From contig NC_133026.1 in the NCBI RefSeq assembly GCF_048771995.1, forward strand, positions 14,472,001 to 14,536,000: a stretch of 64,000 nt of DNA, in the 5' to 3' direction. How positions within the stretch are numbered: position 1 is the first letter of the stretch; each line of letters starts with the position of its first letter. The position numbers were made by a program, and so were the translations under genes. This document shows positions 37,601 to 51,878 of the stretch, one piece after another. The notes below the pieces were generated by a model. It was not told where the DNA came from. It ran no database searches and worked only from the letters and a program-made list of their open reading frames with translations. The stretch comes from Taeniopygia guttata (taxonomy: Eukaryota; Chordata; Aves; Passeriformes; Estrildidae).

Positions 37601-40600
37601 CAACACCCCTTCAAATTACTAGATACAAGCTTAGGTATCCAAATAGCATACACTTAGAGGACTTTCTTTCCTCCAAAAGCTAGACCACTTTTATAGAAGA
37701 AACTAGTACATTACATTTAACATCTTAAACTTTTCCATGTCAGAGAATGTAATGAAAGTTCTAATTTTTTCTTTCAGTATATTTAGGGAACCTGTCAGAA
37801 ATTCTCCCACATCTGCAGCAGCCAAATATACAACTTTTCTAGCTACATATCTATCTATGTCACAGGAGAGGCTTAAAAAAGAAGCAGCAATATTGATCTT
37901 TCAGAAATCTATACAAAAACTATTTAGGTTCATCTGTCTTGGATACCATAATTATAGGGCACAGCTCTGTCTGGCTGTTAGGCTCCTCAAAACAAGTTGA
38001 AAAGTAGTAGTTTGAGTATTTATTTTCTCTTTTGGAGTACCTCATTGCAATTGTCCTAAAGATAAAAAATCTACAAGTTTTCCTAATGGCTTTCAAAAGC
38101 AAAAATGCCCATTTTTAGTGGGAGGGATGTACAAGATGTGTATAACAGGCAAAGTCCACTGGAGTCTGGATGCATCTGGGGTTTGTTGTGCTGATGCAGC
38201 AGTGCATGATTTTCTCACTGTTGCCCTTCTGGTGCCCTCGCCCAGCTGCTGTGGGGGAGTGAGCCAGGGCCTGTGTGAAGCTGAGCTACCTACCAAGGTT
38301 AAACTAAAATAACTTATTTCACTTTTTTCCTGTCCTAGTCAGTCTTGACTTCATGTTACAGAGCCTAAGAGCCCCCAGCTTATTTTTGGTAGACCTCATA
38401 AGACCTTCAGTACACATAAATAAAGTAAAATTTTATTTAACTCACACAGTCATACTCACAAAGATATTTGCTTGACTAAAGTTTTCCAGTGTGGGGAACA
38501 AGAGCCAGTTTAACTGGTATGATTTGCTGCAGGGATGGCTCCTCTCCTAGTTTGATGTTTGTCAGATACTTGTCCTGGTCCTCTGCTCCTGCAACACCAA
38601 CAGCTGCTTCAGCTGTTTCCCTCAGGCATTTTGCTACCCCTTGCACATCTGCTGGCATCCTGAATCCTTTTGACCTGAGTAAGCAAGTCCCCATCACCAC
38701 CCTGACTTCTGCTAGACAGGAATTACAGATGCCCAGAGCCACCTGCTACTCTTCCATCCCTTATTTCCTACCCATCCAGTCTCAATGCTCTTGTTTGTTA
38801 GGGGCCAGAGTGCTTTGAACACAAGACAAAGATGTTATCAGCATTATTTCTGTGTACATATCCTGTTTCAGTCCTTTTTTCTTTTAGGTCCTGCCCTCCT
38901 TGTGACTTCTCCATGACCTTACCACTTGCTCTGTGAGAGTGCCTCTGGTTATTGTGCTTCTAAGCTTAGATGCTTTCCTGTTATTGCTTTACCTTGGTCT
39001 GCTGCTTGCATTCCCAGCAGACAAACAAGTGGAAAAAGGCTGAAGCTGTAGTCAAAATGCATTAATTTGGAAGTATAGCATATCTCTCTGAGGGACAGGG
39101 GAATGAAAAAGATCTCAAAACCAAGGAAGTGGATTATATAATAGAAAATATGTCCACAGCTAACCATTTTTCTTCTGAAGCAGTTTAACATGACAGTTCA
39201 GCTTACAGAGATGATCTGAATGCTGTCCTTCACCACTCTGACCAATGAGCACTAGCTCAGGAAAGTGGCTAAATAATATATAAACTATTATCAGAGACAG
39301 CTTTGTAAAATATACACCTACAGACCCAGGGCTGCCCCTGTTTGTTTGAATTTTACCTCTCCATCTGACAGATGCCTGTCAAAGCCTGTGCTCTGCTGAG
39401 GGCAGAGTGTTCCTGGCTGGCTGGTGAAGCTGGAGCATCATCAGTGGAGGCAGAACACAGTGAGGAGCCAGCCAGGCCAGGAGGCAGCTGCCACCACCTG
39501 CACTGATGCAGAGAGCAGCCACCAGCTCAAATCCCTTCTCCAGCTCCTGTTCATCACCTGATAATACAATTACTTGATCAAGCCCCAGATTCATCAAAGG
39601 CAAACTTGATCTCTGAATCATGATGTGATCTTGGGACAATGAAATTTTTACAGTCGGGATGAAACGCACAACAGGAGCTTTTACAGGAGCTGGGAACAGA
39701 ACATTTTTGGATGCTGAGAAATGACACTCTTCTTCCTGAAAAAAGATAAGCCTCAAGTCTGATTCATAGAATAAAAATAAACATTATACATGAATATAAA
39801 ATTGGTGACCATTTTCAATAAAGCTATGAATATAATTTAAAATAGGAATGGACTACCATGATAATTTGTTTTGGTCTCCTACAAGGTATTAAATATATGA
39901 ATTCCCTGAATTCTTGATTTAAAAAACCAGTTTGACAATATCTATTACAAGACTGTTACTAATTATCCTCCTTATTAATAAACTATCCTTTTATCAGTAA
40001 AAATTAAAATAAAATATTGTTATTCTACGGTGAATGTAGTGTGGTAATACGTTAGCTCATTTTCTTATAAAATGTTGAATTTACAGGTCAAAATTCATAT
40101 CAAATTGCAAATACATAAATAGAGATTTTCACTGTTCTGACAGCCTTTAGAAATAATCAAATACACAAAATGTTGGCATCATTGAAAACCTGTATAGAAA
40201 CCTGGTTTGTATCCAAAGTAAATTAATCTCTTTCCAAAATGCATTCTAAATAAGAATTGATTTGGTAACATTTTAAAATTGTATTATCAAGAAAGCCAAG
40301 TCTAAACATACCATTTTAACTTGATTTGCCATTTCTCATTATCATTTTACTATTTATTTTGTCCCATTTTTCAATTGAATGACTTAAGTATTGCCCTTGA
40401 GATGCTCCTATTTATAGCACATCTTAGAATTTATTAGGTTCACAAAAATTCAGTCAATGATGTTGACCTTTACAAGAAAGAATCACTCAGACTTCTTAAT
40501 TCCATTTCACTGCATTGCAGTGGTAGCGATCTTTCTCCATTTCATCTATATTTTACCTATTTATTTCACTATCCTAAGGTTCCCTCAAGAAGGGGGACAT

Positions 40601-42539
40601 TTTCAAGCTTCAATTTTTCATAGCCTCTTTATTAAATGCAAATTTCCTCTTTTTGTACTTTTCCTTTCCACTGAAAACATAGGACAACAGACAAAAAATC
40701 ACTAATATTTAAGAAAAAAATGTTGGTTAGTGAGGTGTTGTAAGGTATGTTCTGCAAAGACAGAGAAGCCCTTCTTTCCACAAAAGCATGGACAAGTCCA
40801 GAGCAGATTAAACTGAAGAGTGACCATCCAGGGCATCTTACAGTAAAGTGGCTTTTCTGCTTCAAAATTAATAGTAGGACCACTAAGACTAGGAATACCA
40901 GCACACAAGGGAAAAAAAAAAAGCCAAAACAACTCATGCAAAACTGAATTAACTCAGTAGACTACCAAGAGGTTAAATAAAATGTCTGCACAAGGAAGAA
41001 CATACATCACGGAAAAGCTTCAGCATACCAAGTAGATAATGGGACTGCGGACTCACGGAAAATAAGGTGATGGCAGGTTAATTAACCACATTTCATGTAG
41101 CCCTAGAAAGATCACAAAAGGGGAAGAGTCTCAGAAATGGTAGTAAAAAAATCTATATTTTAACTTTCAAAGTTGGAATTGGCAGGGATTTTTTTTGCAG
41201 TAGCTGTCACTAACTGCGGACTGTTTCATGCTGGGGTTCAGGAGCATGTGCCCAGTGAGAAATGCCTCAGCACAGAGGTTCTTTTAGAAACTCAAGAGGA
41301 GCTAGAAGGATGACAAACCTAGACAGAAACAGGATATTTACTCAACTAGAGCCAAAACCAAAAGCACCAGCTCCAGTGCAATGACACACAGAGGAGGCAA
41401 GTATTTATTAGGGCCATAAAGTGATTTTGTCGCACCTAAGGGTCAGCAAAGTTCATACTTCCAATCTTTCTTCTCACTTTCTTATGATTATGAAAAAAGT
41501 GGCAAAGTATCTTCCTCTTTGCAAATATAAGACCTTTTCTACCTCACAAGCCATCTCTGCCACCCAAAGTCACCCCAGGATCCTGGCTGCCAGGAGAGCC
41601 AGCAGAGCAGACAGGGACCCCAGCCCCTCCGAAGCATCACAAGGCAAATGAAGTGATGCCCAGATTGAGCCTCTGGAAAACTCTCCTCCTCTTACTTTTG
41701 GAAAGTCAAATTTACCAGTTTACAGCGTGCACTTGTAGATAAATGGATGTTCCCTAGCAGACTCTGCAGGGACTTGTTACCATACAGCGTGTGGTGCTGA
41801 AGAGAAATCCCACAGCTCCAGTGACTGCAGCTGCAGTATCCAGTGTCTGCCTGGTAATAGCAGCTCAGTTCTATCCCTACAAGATGGGGATGAAAGAGAG
41901 AGACCATTTCATTTTGTAAGACACGGATTAAAACAGAAATCTGCAATAATAAAATTGTGACAGAAAACTACAAGGCGGGGTTTTTCCAGTAAGGCCAGCA
42001 TGCTCCCAGCTGTTCTGGTGAGACATGTCTGTCCCTGTCTATCACCTTTGCCATGCTTGAAAAACCTCCTTCTTTTCTGTCAGGATTTTCCAGTGACAGT
42101 ATTCTCTGTGACAAGTCACATGGCAATGTGAAAAACTAGATGATCCTTTCCATTCCTCCTTGATGTTTCCATGAATCACATATTCATTGGATCCCTCTGC
42201 TACTTTTCCCAGGAGGAGTATTTTAGTGTGAGAAGGGTGAAAATAAAAGGAGGGTGAGATTTGTCATCACACAGAGAAAAAACTCTGGAGCGTGCTATTT
42301 ATGGGACACATCTACCTGCTCACTGACCTTACTTTCTCTGCACATTTATATATCCATTAGAATTTATTAACTATGAATACATTAGGCTCCAGGTGCATAA
42401 CGTAGTGTCTAGAAAATGTATTTTAATAAAATATCCCAACAGCATGTCCAGATAATGCCTGCAATGTCCCCATATGTCTCACTACACAGATCACACAACT
42501 TAGTGTGCCCTGGTAATATATGAGCTGCAATGGTATCAT

Positions 42540-42920
42540 CAGCTACACTCATTACCATTTAAGATAGGACAAAAAGGCAAGGTCCTATTAAGTGGTTTTT
42601 TATTTCTAACTGTTCTGTTTGATACTTAAGAGCCTAATATTTTAATTAAGGGGGTCGTTTTCCCATTATGGAAATAATTTTGAAGCAACTTTCCTCCTGG
42701 TTGCTTAAGCAGGTTCTTTACAATGCAATGCAATTTACCCAGCTGGACAGGTCTGCAGGTGGCCAGAAACCCATTAGAGAGGTATCTACCTACTACAGGG
42801 GAAACTAATATTCAGGAGACAGGAAATCTCACAGGGACTTCGATTTTGCCAGCATTAACACAGTTGACTGGGTAGCAGGTGGCTGGAAGCATAAATTTCC
42901 CTGTAACTTATTTATTAGGT
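42540..42920. promoter_or_regulatory. Candidate conserved non-coding element
   Basis: The sequence is repeat-free and contains clustered regulatory-type words: TTTTAATTAAG, CCATTATGGAAATAATTT (CArG-like), CAGCTGGACAGG, and the pair GCAGGTGG and GCAGGTGGC (E-box CAGGTG) at about 42755 and 42873. This mix is typical of vertebrate enhancers. No alignment was possible, so function is unproven. Confidence 0.22.
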
Positions 42921-45243
42921 CTCCCTTGCCTCCCTTCTTCTAGAATTATGATATGCTCTTGGCATTGATAAACCCCAGCAAGGGCACACTTTAAAGAAAC
43001 AAGTAGCAAAGTCTTGATAAATATTTTTTATCTATTTGACCTGAGCTATTTGAACCAAACTGGAGTCTTTTTCTTTTCTTTTCTGAGGAGAAAATAAAAT
43101 ATTCCTATGATGCAAACCTCCCAATTTAGAAATAATTTATAACTGCCTGTCTTCCTGAATAGAATAAGAGTCAAAGTGGAATTAGATTCTTCTGTCACAG
43201 TTCCAAACCTCCTTTCAGCCAACTCTCTGCCTGGAAAGCTTTCCATCAGCTTTTTTTTCCCTACACTATAATCTGGTTTTCCTCTCTGTTTTTTCCCCTC
43301 TCCATATTTCCATTATGTTTTCTCTACCACTAAAGCTTTAGTCCCTCTGCTCATTCCCGTGAAAATTATTTGAGCTACAAAGTTTGGTTTTCACTAACCA
43401 TATGCCTGTGTACTGTTTATATGTTTCAGTTCCCTGGTGCCCCCAAGGAGCTCATCTGAAGTTCATGCTTCCATGGAAGGCTCATCGTCACACTCCCCAG
43501 CTCTAAAGAGGTTTACTTCTGTGTAAACCAGAACACAGAAAAGAACATTTTCCATTCGTTCTGGCAGGAAAAGCATAGACAATTCTCTCATGAGTGCTTT
43601 GGGAATAGGTACTCAAATTCCCTAGAATATTCTGAAAATTTCAGCATGAATCCATGAAAGCCGAGGTCTGTATCACCGCACTGCATGGCTCACAGAGCTG
43701 CTTGTGAGGCAGCGCTCACCACACCTTCAGTTTCACAGCACACTCACCTGTTCTGCCACAGCATAGCAGAAACTTGCACGTAGCATTTTTTTTCATGGTT
43801 CATTCAAGGCAATCTCCTATTCCCCCTCCAGCTCCATGACCACATGTGCCACCTGTGGATGGTTGTGGATTTGTACAGATGTAATGGAGCTGCCTCAATC
43901 CTCCCTTCTCCACGTGCCACACATGTCCCATGTCACAGTCTGACACACCACTAACTCTTGTGCTGCACAAAGAGGCCCTGGAGGGGCACAGGAGTATATG
44001 GACAGCTATGGTATCCATCTTTCAAGACCAAAAGTTTTTGGAAAAAGCATTGCCTTATACATACTGAAGAAATAATTCTCCCTGCTAACACCCACACAGG
44101 TTTTCCTGGAACTCACAGTCTCCGAGTAGGCAACAGATCAAGAAAGTTGATATAGTTACTGTAAGTGGTTTGGAGAATGGAAATAGACCTTACATCTGCT
44201 TCTAAGAAATTTCATTAATAAGTAAACATATCCATAAATATTCTGAATAGAACAGGGGCAAGAAAGACATACATTTCATCCACTTAGCAACAGGAAAGCA
44301 AGAAAGGATTTCTTTTCATAGGCTTTTCCTGTAAATTATATGGGAGAGCTGCATAAATCTTCTTTGACTCAGTTTAGCTATACACTATGTTTTCCTGTTA
44401 AAATATTCATATAAAATTAAGTATCCACTAGGCAGACAGACAGGAGCAGAGACCATGGAGGTGTAGCAGGCTGTCAGAGAAACAGACTCCTCCTCACAAT
44501 ACAAATTACAAAAATCTCTAAAGTGGTCAATGTAAATTGAATCTCTTCAAAACTGGCTTTAATGTATTGTCATTTCATTTGTCCTTTCTCCCAAATCATT
44601 CCAACTTTTCTCTGTTATAGCTGGCACAGAGGAAACAAATCATTACAGTACCACACACCATTACTAGACAAATCCTGGTGGTTTCATTAACACACATCTC
44701 ATCTTAATGACAGTCTAAGTCCCTTAAAATAAGGCTTTAAATAATAAACTCAACCACAAATATACCACAATTGCAATAAATTCATATAAGACAGTCAGAC
44801 ACTATGGCAGTAAGAGGTTAGATGGCTAGGAAGATACACTCTCAAAGCCACTTGAAACACAATTACAAAGGAAAACCTTTCAGCTGTGTTTTCCCTTTAT
44901 AGAAAGCAATGCACTGTTCCTTCAACACCTTCAGTTCCTGCCTTCCTTCCAAGTGAAAGAGAAAAGGTCCACTTTGCAATCTCTTGACCCTAAAGAAAGA
45001 ATTTGCATTAACCTCAGGAATTCCTGGGTTTGGCCCCAAAACATTTTCTTCATTGGTGTCCTGGACTTTTATGGTACAACAGCTAGCCTGGGGGTGTATA
45101 AGTTTCTTAGGAATTACCCTTCTACCCACGTACCTGCCTATGAGCAGTCCTGATCAGCTCCAAGGTAAACAAATGCCATCACATCCTCCACAGCAAGTGG
45201 GCACCTACCCTGAAAAAAACAGATGCAGTTAACTCCAAATCAA

Positions 45244-45277
45244 GACACCAATTCCAAATGGACACCAATTCCAAATG
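45244..45277. repeat. Perfect 17-bp tandem duplication
   Basis: GACACCAATTCCAAATG occurs twice in a row without mismatch. The lack of divergence suggests a recent slippage event. Confidence 0.9.
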
Positions 45278-48200
45278 GAGCCAAGCCTCAGGCACATCAG
45301 ATACATCCAAAGGAGTGTTTGATGTTGTCTGGTCCCAGAGCACTTTGTTCCACATACAGGAGCCTTACATCAACCTACATAAGAGAGCAAGCTCCCTACT
45401 TAAACAAAGGAAAAAGCATTTCATTCACATTCTCTACACAGGTCTGCAGAGGTACTCAGCCCCTGCAGTGACTGCAGAATCCTGTGCACCTAATTTCAGC
45501 AGTGTTAATTCCCCCTGCCAAGACTAAACATTCACATGGTTTTTCACTGCCTAAGTAATGATGGTAGGTGATCAGAGTCTGGCTTAATATCACGTAAATG
45601 TCCTTGGAGGTGAATCATTCCCAAAAATGTTTTCAGCTTAATTTCCTGGTAGGAAAAGTGACTGCTCATGATGACCCTTTGTGAAGTGGTTGCAAGCTAT
45701 ACATTTTACTTGTCTCTTCTCTAATGTTTGGTCTTAGTTTTTCTACATTTTTCCATACTTTTTCTTTCCCCCCTCCCCCCTTTGTATTTAGGCACAGAAT
45801 GTTATATTGTATTGTATTCTATTTAGGCATAGAAGTATTGTTTACTATCTCATTAAGCTCATCTGAGAACAATCACAAGCTCCATTAGACCACACTGGCA
45901 ATATATGGCTTTAATTATTTTTTCATAGAAGATTATCACACTGGAGTAGAGTAATAGAGTGGTTGTGACATCTTGCTACAAATTCTTACATGGGAGTGCA
46001 TGCAGTGGGAACAGGGCCTGGGGAGGGCTAATGGAGAGGCAGAAGAAGGCAGAACTGTTCTTTGGGGGTTCTCTAAGGAGAAGGATCTTGGTGAAATATT
46101 TCCATATGCTACACATTCTAAAAGTACTTCCACTTTTAATGTCATATGGTCAGAATTATAGATTCATCATGCACTAAAATCTAAATCAGGTCACTAGTCA
46201 CTTGTTACGATGATAGTCATGCTTTTATTAAAACTCTTAAGCAATTTTGATCTGATAGATTTTCATAAAACTTGATCTCTAAACCATATTCCGCTATTCC
46301 TGTATTTGCTGTTCAATCTACCTTGCAGCACAGTAAAAAATCCTACCATCTGGCAGAAGAATCAAAATCTTGCAATTTAAAACACAATTCTAAGCTTTCT
46401 TGGTATGTTTTTTTGGCAAAGCCTTTGTCCCAAAGTATGAATTCTCCTTACAAGCTAGAAAATATTTCCTACTATATTTACAGCCAGAAAAGCTTTGGTA
46501 CAAAGTGTCTCTTTTCACCAATTCATGCTGCTTCTAAAAGCAGGGGAAAATTGGCCTCAAGATCCTTAATGCTCTTGGCTTTCACTTCATCAAGGCTTTT
46601 CTGTTGCAACATTCAATACTGGCAATATGAGAATTTTTGTGCTGGCAAGACAGTTTTCTTCTTTCAAGGGATCATAAAATAGCATTATGCATTTATTCAA
46701 ATCCTACATAGTAAAGGTTATTCCACTGCCAAGGTTGTCAAGGTCTAAATCTTGGCCTCCCTTTTTCATCTCCAGGATATTTGCCATTACTTCATCTCCA
46801 AAGAACTATTTCTTTTTCTCCAATCTCCCCTAAACACACCTAAAGAAAAGCCTTGAATCCTCCAATAAGTCAGTGTAAGAGCCTGCAAACAGCCTGTGAA
46901 CGCTCCCCAGAGAAGCCAGCAGAGTCCACTGGAGACTCCAGCTGGGATGAGGACAGCCACAACTGGTTCTCCTGCAGGCAAGAGGCTGCTGCCCATAGAG
47001 GGGTAGGGCAGCTTTGCAGGAGTCTGAGAAAAGCTGTATGGAAAAGCTCTTTAGTCCTTCAGCTTCCTCACAGTCTCATGACATTTTTCAAACCACCTGG
47101 CTAGGGCCTGTGACTTGGCAGGCACTACTGACCTTCTGGCAATTTAATGAGACCCATTGTTTCAGTTCCAGGCTCCACTTCTTTAAAACAAATAGCTGGT
47201 GCATAGTGAGTGTATAAATACGCACAGAACTCCAGAAATTTCCAGCCTCACAATTCCATTGTTCTGCTGTGATCTCTGGCTCTCAGGGGCCTTTAGCCCT
47301 TGTCAGTAAAATCCTGATGGTGAGGAACAGATAACTTAATTACCTTGAAATTGAAGTTTCAGCCTCAGTGTTACCTAGCAATGCGTGCATCGAAAGCATT
47401 ATACTTTAAAAGCCATCTGAAAGCATGGGAAGGTTGCCAACTATTCAAGTATTGTCATAGTTCTGATTTTCTCCAGCTCCCCTGATAGGCACTCAGAAAT
47501 GGGACCAGCCTTCCACATAGGAAAGACAGCTGGAATAAAGACAACTCCATTTAACTCCTGAAAACTTTCAAAGCAAAGAATTGTACTTGGCCTCACTGTT
47601 GTCATGTGGGTGCCCTCACTTCTCACCGGGGAAGAAGTGCCTCCCTCCACTCTTGGCTGCCTGGAGCAGGCAGGTTCCTATTGAGTCAGCTCAACAGAAG
47701 CCCTGCAACCACAGCTTTTTTAACTGGAAGCTTTGTCAGCATGTCTCTGCCAGGCCCACAAGATTGCCATAGTGACTATATTTGGTTTATTGTGGATTTC
47801 TGCCTCCTGGTCCTCACTGTGAAAGCTTGATTTCAAGGTAAAGAGAAGGCCAGGAAGCCATGGAAGACTTTGGGAGATTCACTCTGATTCATATTTCCTC
47901 ATCACTTCTTAGATTACCTGTCTGTCCAGGCCTGTTACCTCCCTCCAGATGAATCCCCGATGATGGACAAAGCGCTGGCTATCATCTTGTCTGAGGTGCT
48001 CTACTCACTGCTTGGCTGTATAGGCCTTTGCTACTTTTGCAGACTTTGGGGCAGGACCTGTCATTTCATGCTGGAGCTGCTCTGACGGGCACTGGTCCAA
48101 GATGAAGGCTGCTAAGCTCTACCATGATAAAAATAAATAAATGAGACTCTGGGCAATCTTTGTCCCCCTTCACATTTACAGAGCTCAGAAAATTTTCACC

Positions 48201-51167
48201 ATACAATTTCATCTATGTATATTTATCCATCAGAGAAACTTGTCACACAAATGTGACTGGTGACTACTAGGGAGCTCATTCTCAGAGATTTTGTGTTCTT
48301 CTCCTTGGAAAAGTTCTACATTTTAACATGGTGCACTGTCTTCCCTGGAAGCATCTTCAGAGCTAGACAGAATAAAAAAGGAAGTGAAGAAACACTGAAA
48401 TCAAGCAACGTGGAAGGTCAGAGAAGAGTGTAAATAACCATATAAACATTTACCTCTCCCAACCTATCCCAGGATGGAGCAGTTCCCCTCTTCAAAGTAA
48501 TGACAAAGCTCCTCTGCACAACCCTTTTGTCATTCTCCCTTCCTTCCACTGCTGCTAAAAGTTCTACAGATGCTACCTTAAAGAATCTGCTCATTTGAGC
48601 TAAAGCCCTGTGTTTGTACTGAAACACAGAAGTAGCTCATTAACTCCTCTTAGATAAATTGTTTAGACTTACTAATTCTCTCCTTTCCTCCCCTTACGTG
48701 TTCAGCCTATTGTTTATAGCTAGCATTCCAGGCTGTGTGTGATGAAAATGCTGATGTGTTTCCTGAGTTACAGACTCAAGCTTTATCTCATCTGTCATTT
48801 AGGAAACTGGCTGCATTATCATTTTATACTGCTGTGTGCAATGTTTATTTTCCCCCATTATTAACATTGTATAGGAGGAAGTGCCCAGCCCCATCAGCTG
48901 GTAGCTGTATTGTGCATACCATACAGAAACACACACAAAATTAAAGGGAATACATAGTGTAAAGGTTTGGGGAAATTTGTGAGCACACGTAGTTTACAAA
49001 TTCTCTGTGATATTTGGGACAGCCTCTGGGTGACAGTGTCTGTGTATTTATATCCTTCACACACTATCTTGATGCAGGTTTTGCTGGTATCCTCTGCTGG
49101 GTTTAAGTTCCATTTTTCAATCAAAATCGACAGGACGTGATAAAAAAAAAACAAACTCCTGACCTTTGTACAGACCTAAAAATATCACCTATGCATCAGA
49201 AGCCCTCCTAGAAATAACTCCTTCCCAGGTTTTCCTCTGTTTGAATTCCAGGGAGACATCACTAAGCAGTGACTCACCCAGGATCATGAAAGCAGAAAAG
49301 GTGACCCGGGCTGCATGTGAGTCTCTGACTAGATATTCTGGTCAATAACAAACTAATTGAAAAAGTCAAAGACAAGCCCATGATTTAGAGAAGCTATGTT
49401 TAAGAGAAAAAGAATCCTGAATTTCCGATAGGATTTTGACTTAAATCCAAAGAATGCACAAGTGGTTAGTAAAAAGAGCCACATGCTTATTAATTTGTCT
49501 ACAAGAGATATCTCTAGGGCTAGTTCAAGTGCATTGATTTCTCAATCAATTTTTGCAAAGCCTGTTTAACTTTTTGCTTTGACTACTGAAAGCAGTAAGT
49601 ATTGGGAGAAAAAAAAGTGTTTATTCTAATATTAAAAAGAGGAAGAGCATAGGTTGTAGGGGCCAAAAGCAACTGAATTAAAAGATAACATCACTGTGAA
49701 GGTGTAAAATTGCCTATTTTGGGCTTTGTACTGCATATGAGGACAGCGTCTAAATCTGCAACATTCTCACATGTGGTCGTCACCTTAAGTATTTTGAGTT
49801 ACTGTTTTTATCAAGTGGGCTCACTGCATGCACACAGTGGATTGCCCTGGGTTTCTGAAGAATCCCAAAAATAAGATTATCATACCCTCTTAATGTCAGA
49901 CAGTTCAACTCTTCCTAGGGATTCTATCAAGTGCTCTTCTTGAACCAATTTTCTTTTCAGAAGAATAAGCAGTCTAATAATAAGCATTCTACTAAAAACA
50001 TATTCCTTCCAAATTTCACCTACAACGATAGAATACCCAGAAAATTAGTTAACAGTTCAATCTCTTTCAAAATGGTTTATCTACACTTGCTTATAGTGAC
50101 CTTTGTTTGTAAAGAATTATCTCTCCAAAATAACTTACATTTACCTAAACTGGAACAAAGAGTCCTGACAAAAATGCGTCCTGTCAAAATCCAGCTGGAA
50201 CTTAGACTTGCTGCTCAGGTCTGCTTCCTTCCCTCTCCACACCCAGCAGTATTTTTTTCTCTAATTCAAATGGTTTCAATTCCATTTAATATTCTCTTTC
50301 TAAACACCTCACTTCCTCATTAATTCCCAGAACAATGTGTGGTTTCAAATGTTTACCTTGTGGTCATCCACAAAGCTCACATAAGCAGCGCCAGAGCTAC
50401 ATAACAATCTCCATGGATTAGTTGTCAGAGACTTGGGCCGAGTGGATTCAATTTTCTGAATTTTCAGACTTTTCATAATAACCTTGGCAAGGTTCAAACC
50501 ACCTTGGAGTTGCTGACTTTCTACCAAATTTCTCAGCTCTCCAGACATACTTTTCTTACACCACTTTAAAATTAGTCACTCACTAGAACACCCATCTCAA
50601 GGTATTTGCTGTAGTTATTTTGGAATCAATAAAAACAGGCATACTGGAAGAGCTACAGACTAAACCAAAATAGTTTAGATGAAGTGTTTAAACTGCTCTT
50701 CTCTTTCTGAGCATGGTGTCTCCTGCAGGGGCCCCGGAGGTGAAGCCTGTGCAGTACCAAAACAGGATCTGAGTCTATATTAGACTCACACTATATCCAG
50801 CTGCAGCACAGGGACATTCAGCCCATTTGCTTTAAGCCAAATCTCTCTTTTTCCCATTCAGGGACTGTCACAGCATAGATGTGCTGTATTCCAGCGCATT
50901 GTGGCTGTGATGTGATCTAGTGGCTGTGATAACCTAGTGCAAGCTGCAGGTGATGTTTAACCTGTGATATCTTCCTGTAATCTGAAGGAGCTATTTCAGT
51001 GCTCTCCCCTCCCTTGGCTCTCCTTCCTCCATCCCTTTTCCAGCCCTGGAGCCAGCAGCACCAGGCTCTGCCTCCCAGGACTGCCATGGTCTTACAGGGG
51101 CAGGAGGTGGGACATCCTTCCCGTACAACACGGGCGAACGGGCTCAGCAATCTGCTCCACACGTGGA

Positions 51168-51181
51168 ACACTAGATGGCAC
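51168..51181 (+). promoter_or_regulatory. CTCF-type motif in intergenic DNA
   Basis: ACACTAGATGGCAC matches the CTCF core CCASYAGRKGGCRS at 13 of 14 positions (the first base differs). It lies in a short segment with more CpG than its surroundings (about 51120-51390). In this position it could act as a boundary between NRP1 and the next gene, but occupancy cannot be told from sequence. Confidence 0.4.
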
Positions 51182-51878
51182 ACAACAACCGCTATATTGC
51201 TGCTTTTTTGGTTTGGAAGCCAAAAATTTGTTTCAAAGCATCGGCCTGGAATGTGGCTAAAAGCACCGAGCAAAACATGAGCCTAAATACACTGTTAAAA
51301 CCTACCGGGCAGATAACCTTTCCAATAAAATTTCACCCCTCTTGCTCTGTCAGAGTTATTTTTCTATTTAGAGCTCTGCCTAACTTGGCAGCCTCGGAAA
51401 GTAAACAGATACTTTATTTAGTGGCTTGTTGACAGGCAAGGGGATGCTCATTTTGGTGCAATGTGAAATAACAGACTGGCATGCAAAGTAAAGCCCACTT
51501 GGCCCGGCAAGCTCCACAGTTCAAAATATAACTGCTGGGACAAGACTCAAGTGATATAATTACCTATCACGGGGATTCTGTTAAAGGAGCAGTGCTTCAC
51601 TTTGCAAGTGAAAGCAAGTACTCACTTTCACTCTTTACATAGCTATAAGTATTTTTTTTCCCTGTCTCAAGGGACCTAGAAGCCCAGAAACAGAAATTCT
51701 GCTCTTACAACTTTATACACTTTATTGGATCTGTACTTACTGTGTGGGTCTGTTTTAATTCTGGGAGGAGTGGAAAACCAAAGGAAAGCATTTACAGGAG
51801 GAATCTTCACACTTCATTTCCAAAATACTGAAAAAATCAGTTCCTGATGCTGCTTCACAAATTCAACAAGCCTAAAGT

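Larger units (their letters stand above)
34617..51878. other. Intergenic DNA, third block
   Basis: About 17 kb of AT-rich intergenic sequence with no recognisable gene, RNA gene or well-preserved transposon. It contains a 17-bp perfect tandem duplication at 45244, a conserved-looking segment at 42540-42920 and a CpG-bearing segment with a CTCF-type motif at 51120-51430. The open frames (the longest about 136 codons at 46272) lack family motifs and overlap on both strands. Confidence 0.65.

Noticed and set aside
39379..39756. 125-codon minus-strand open frame with GC-rich direct repeats
   Set aside because: No domain, no splice-site pattern and no family resemblance; repeated 'ccagc' words explain the openness.
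42131..42185. CR1-like tail ('aactagatgatcctttccat', 'atgaatcaca')
   Set aside because: Only a short stretch resembles the CR1 3' end and no upstream CR1 sequence accompanies it.
46272..46682. 136-codon open frame
   Set aside because: AT-rich intergenic DNA with composition-driven residues (Ser, Lys, Phe) and no recognisable motif.
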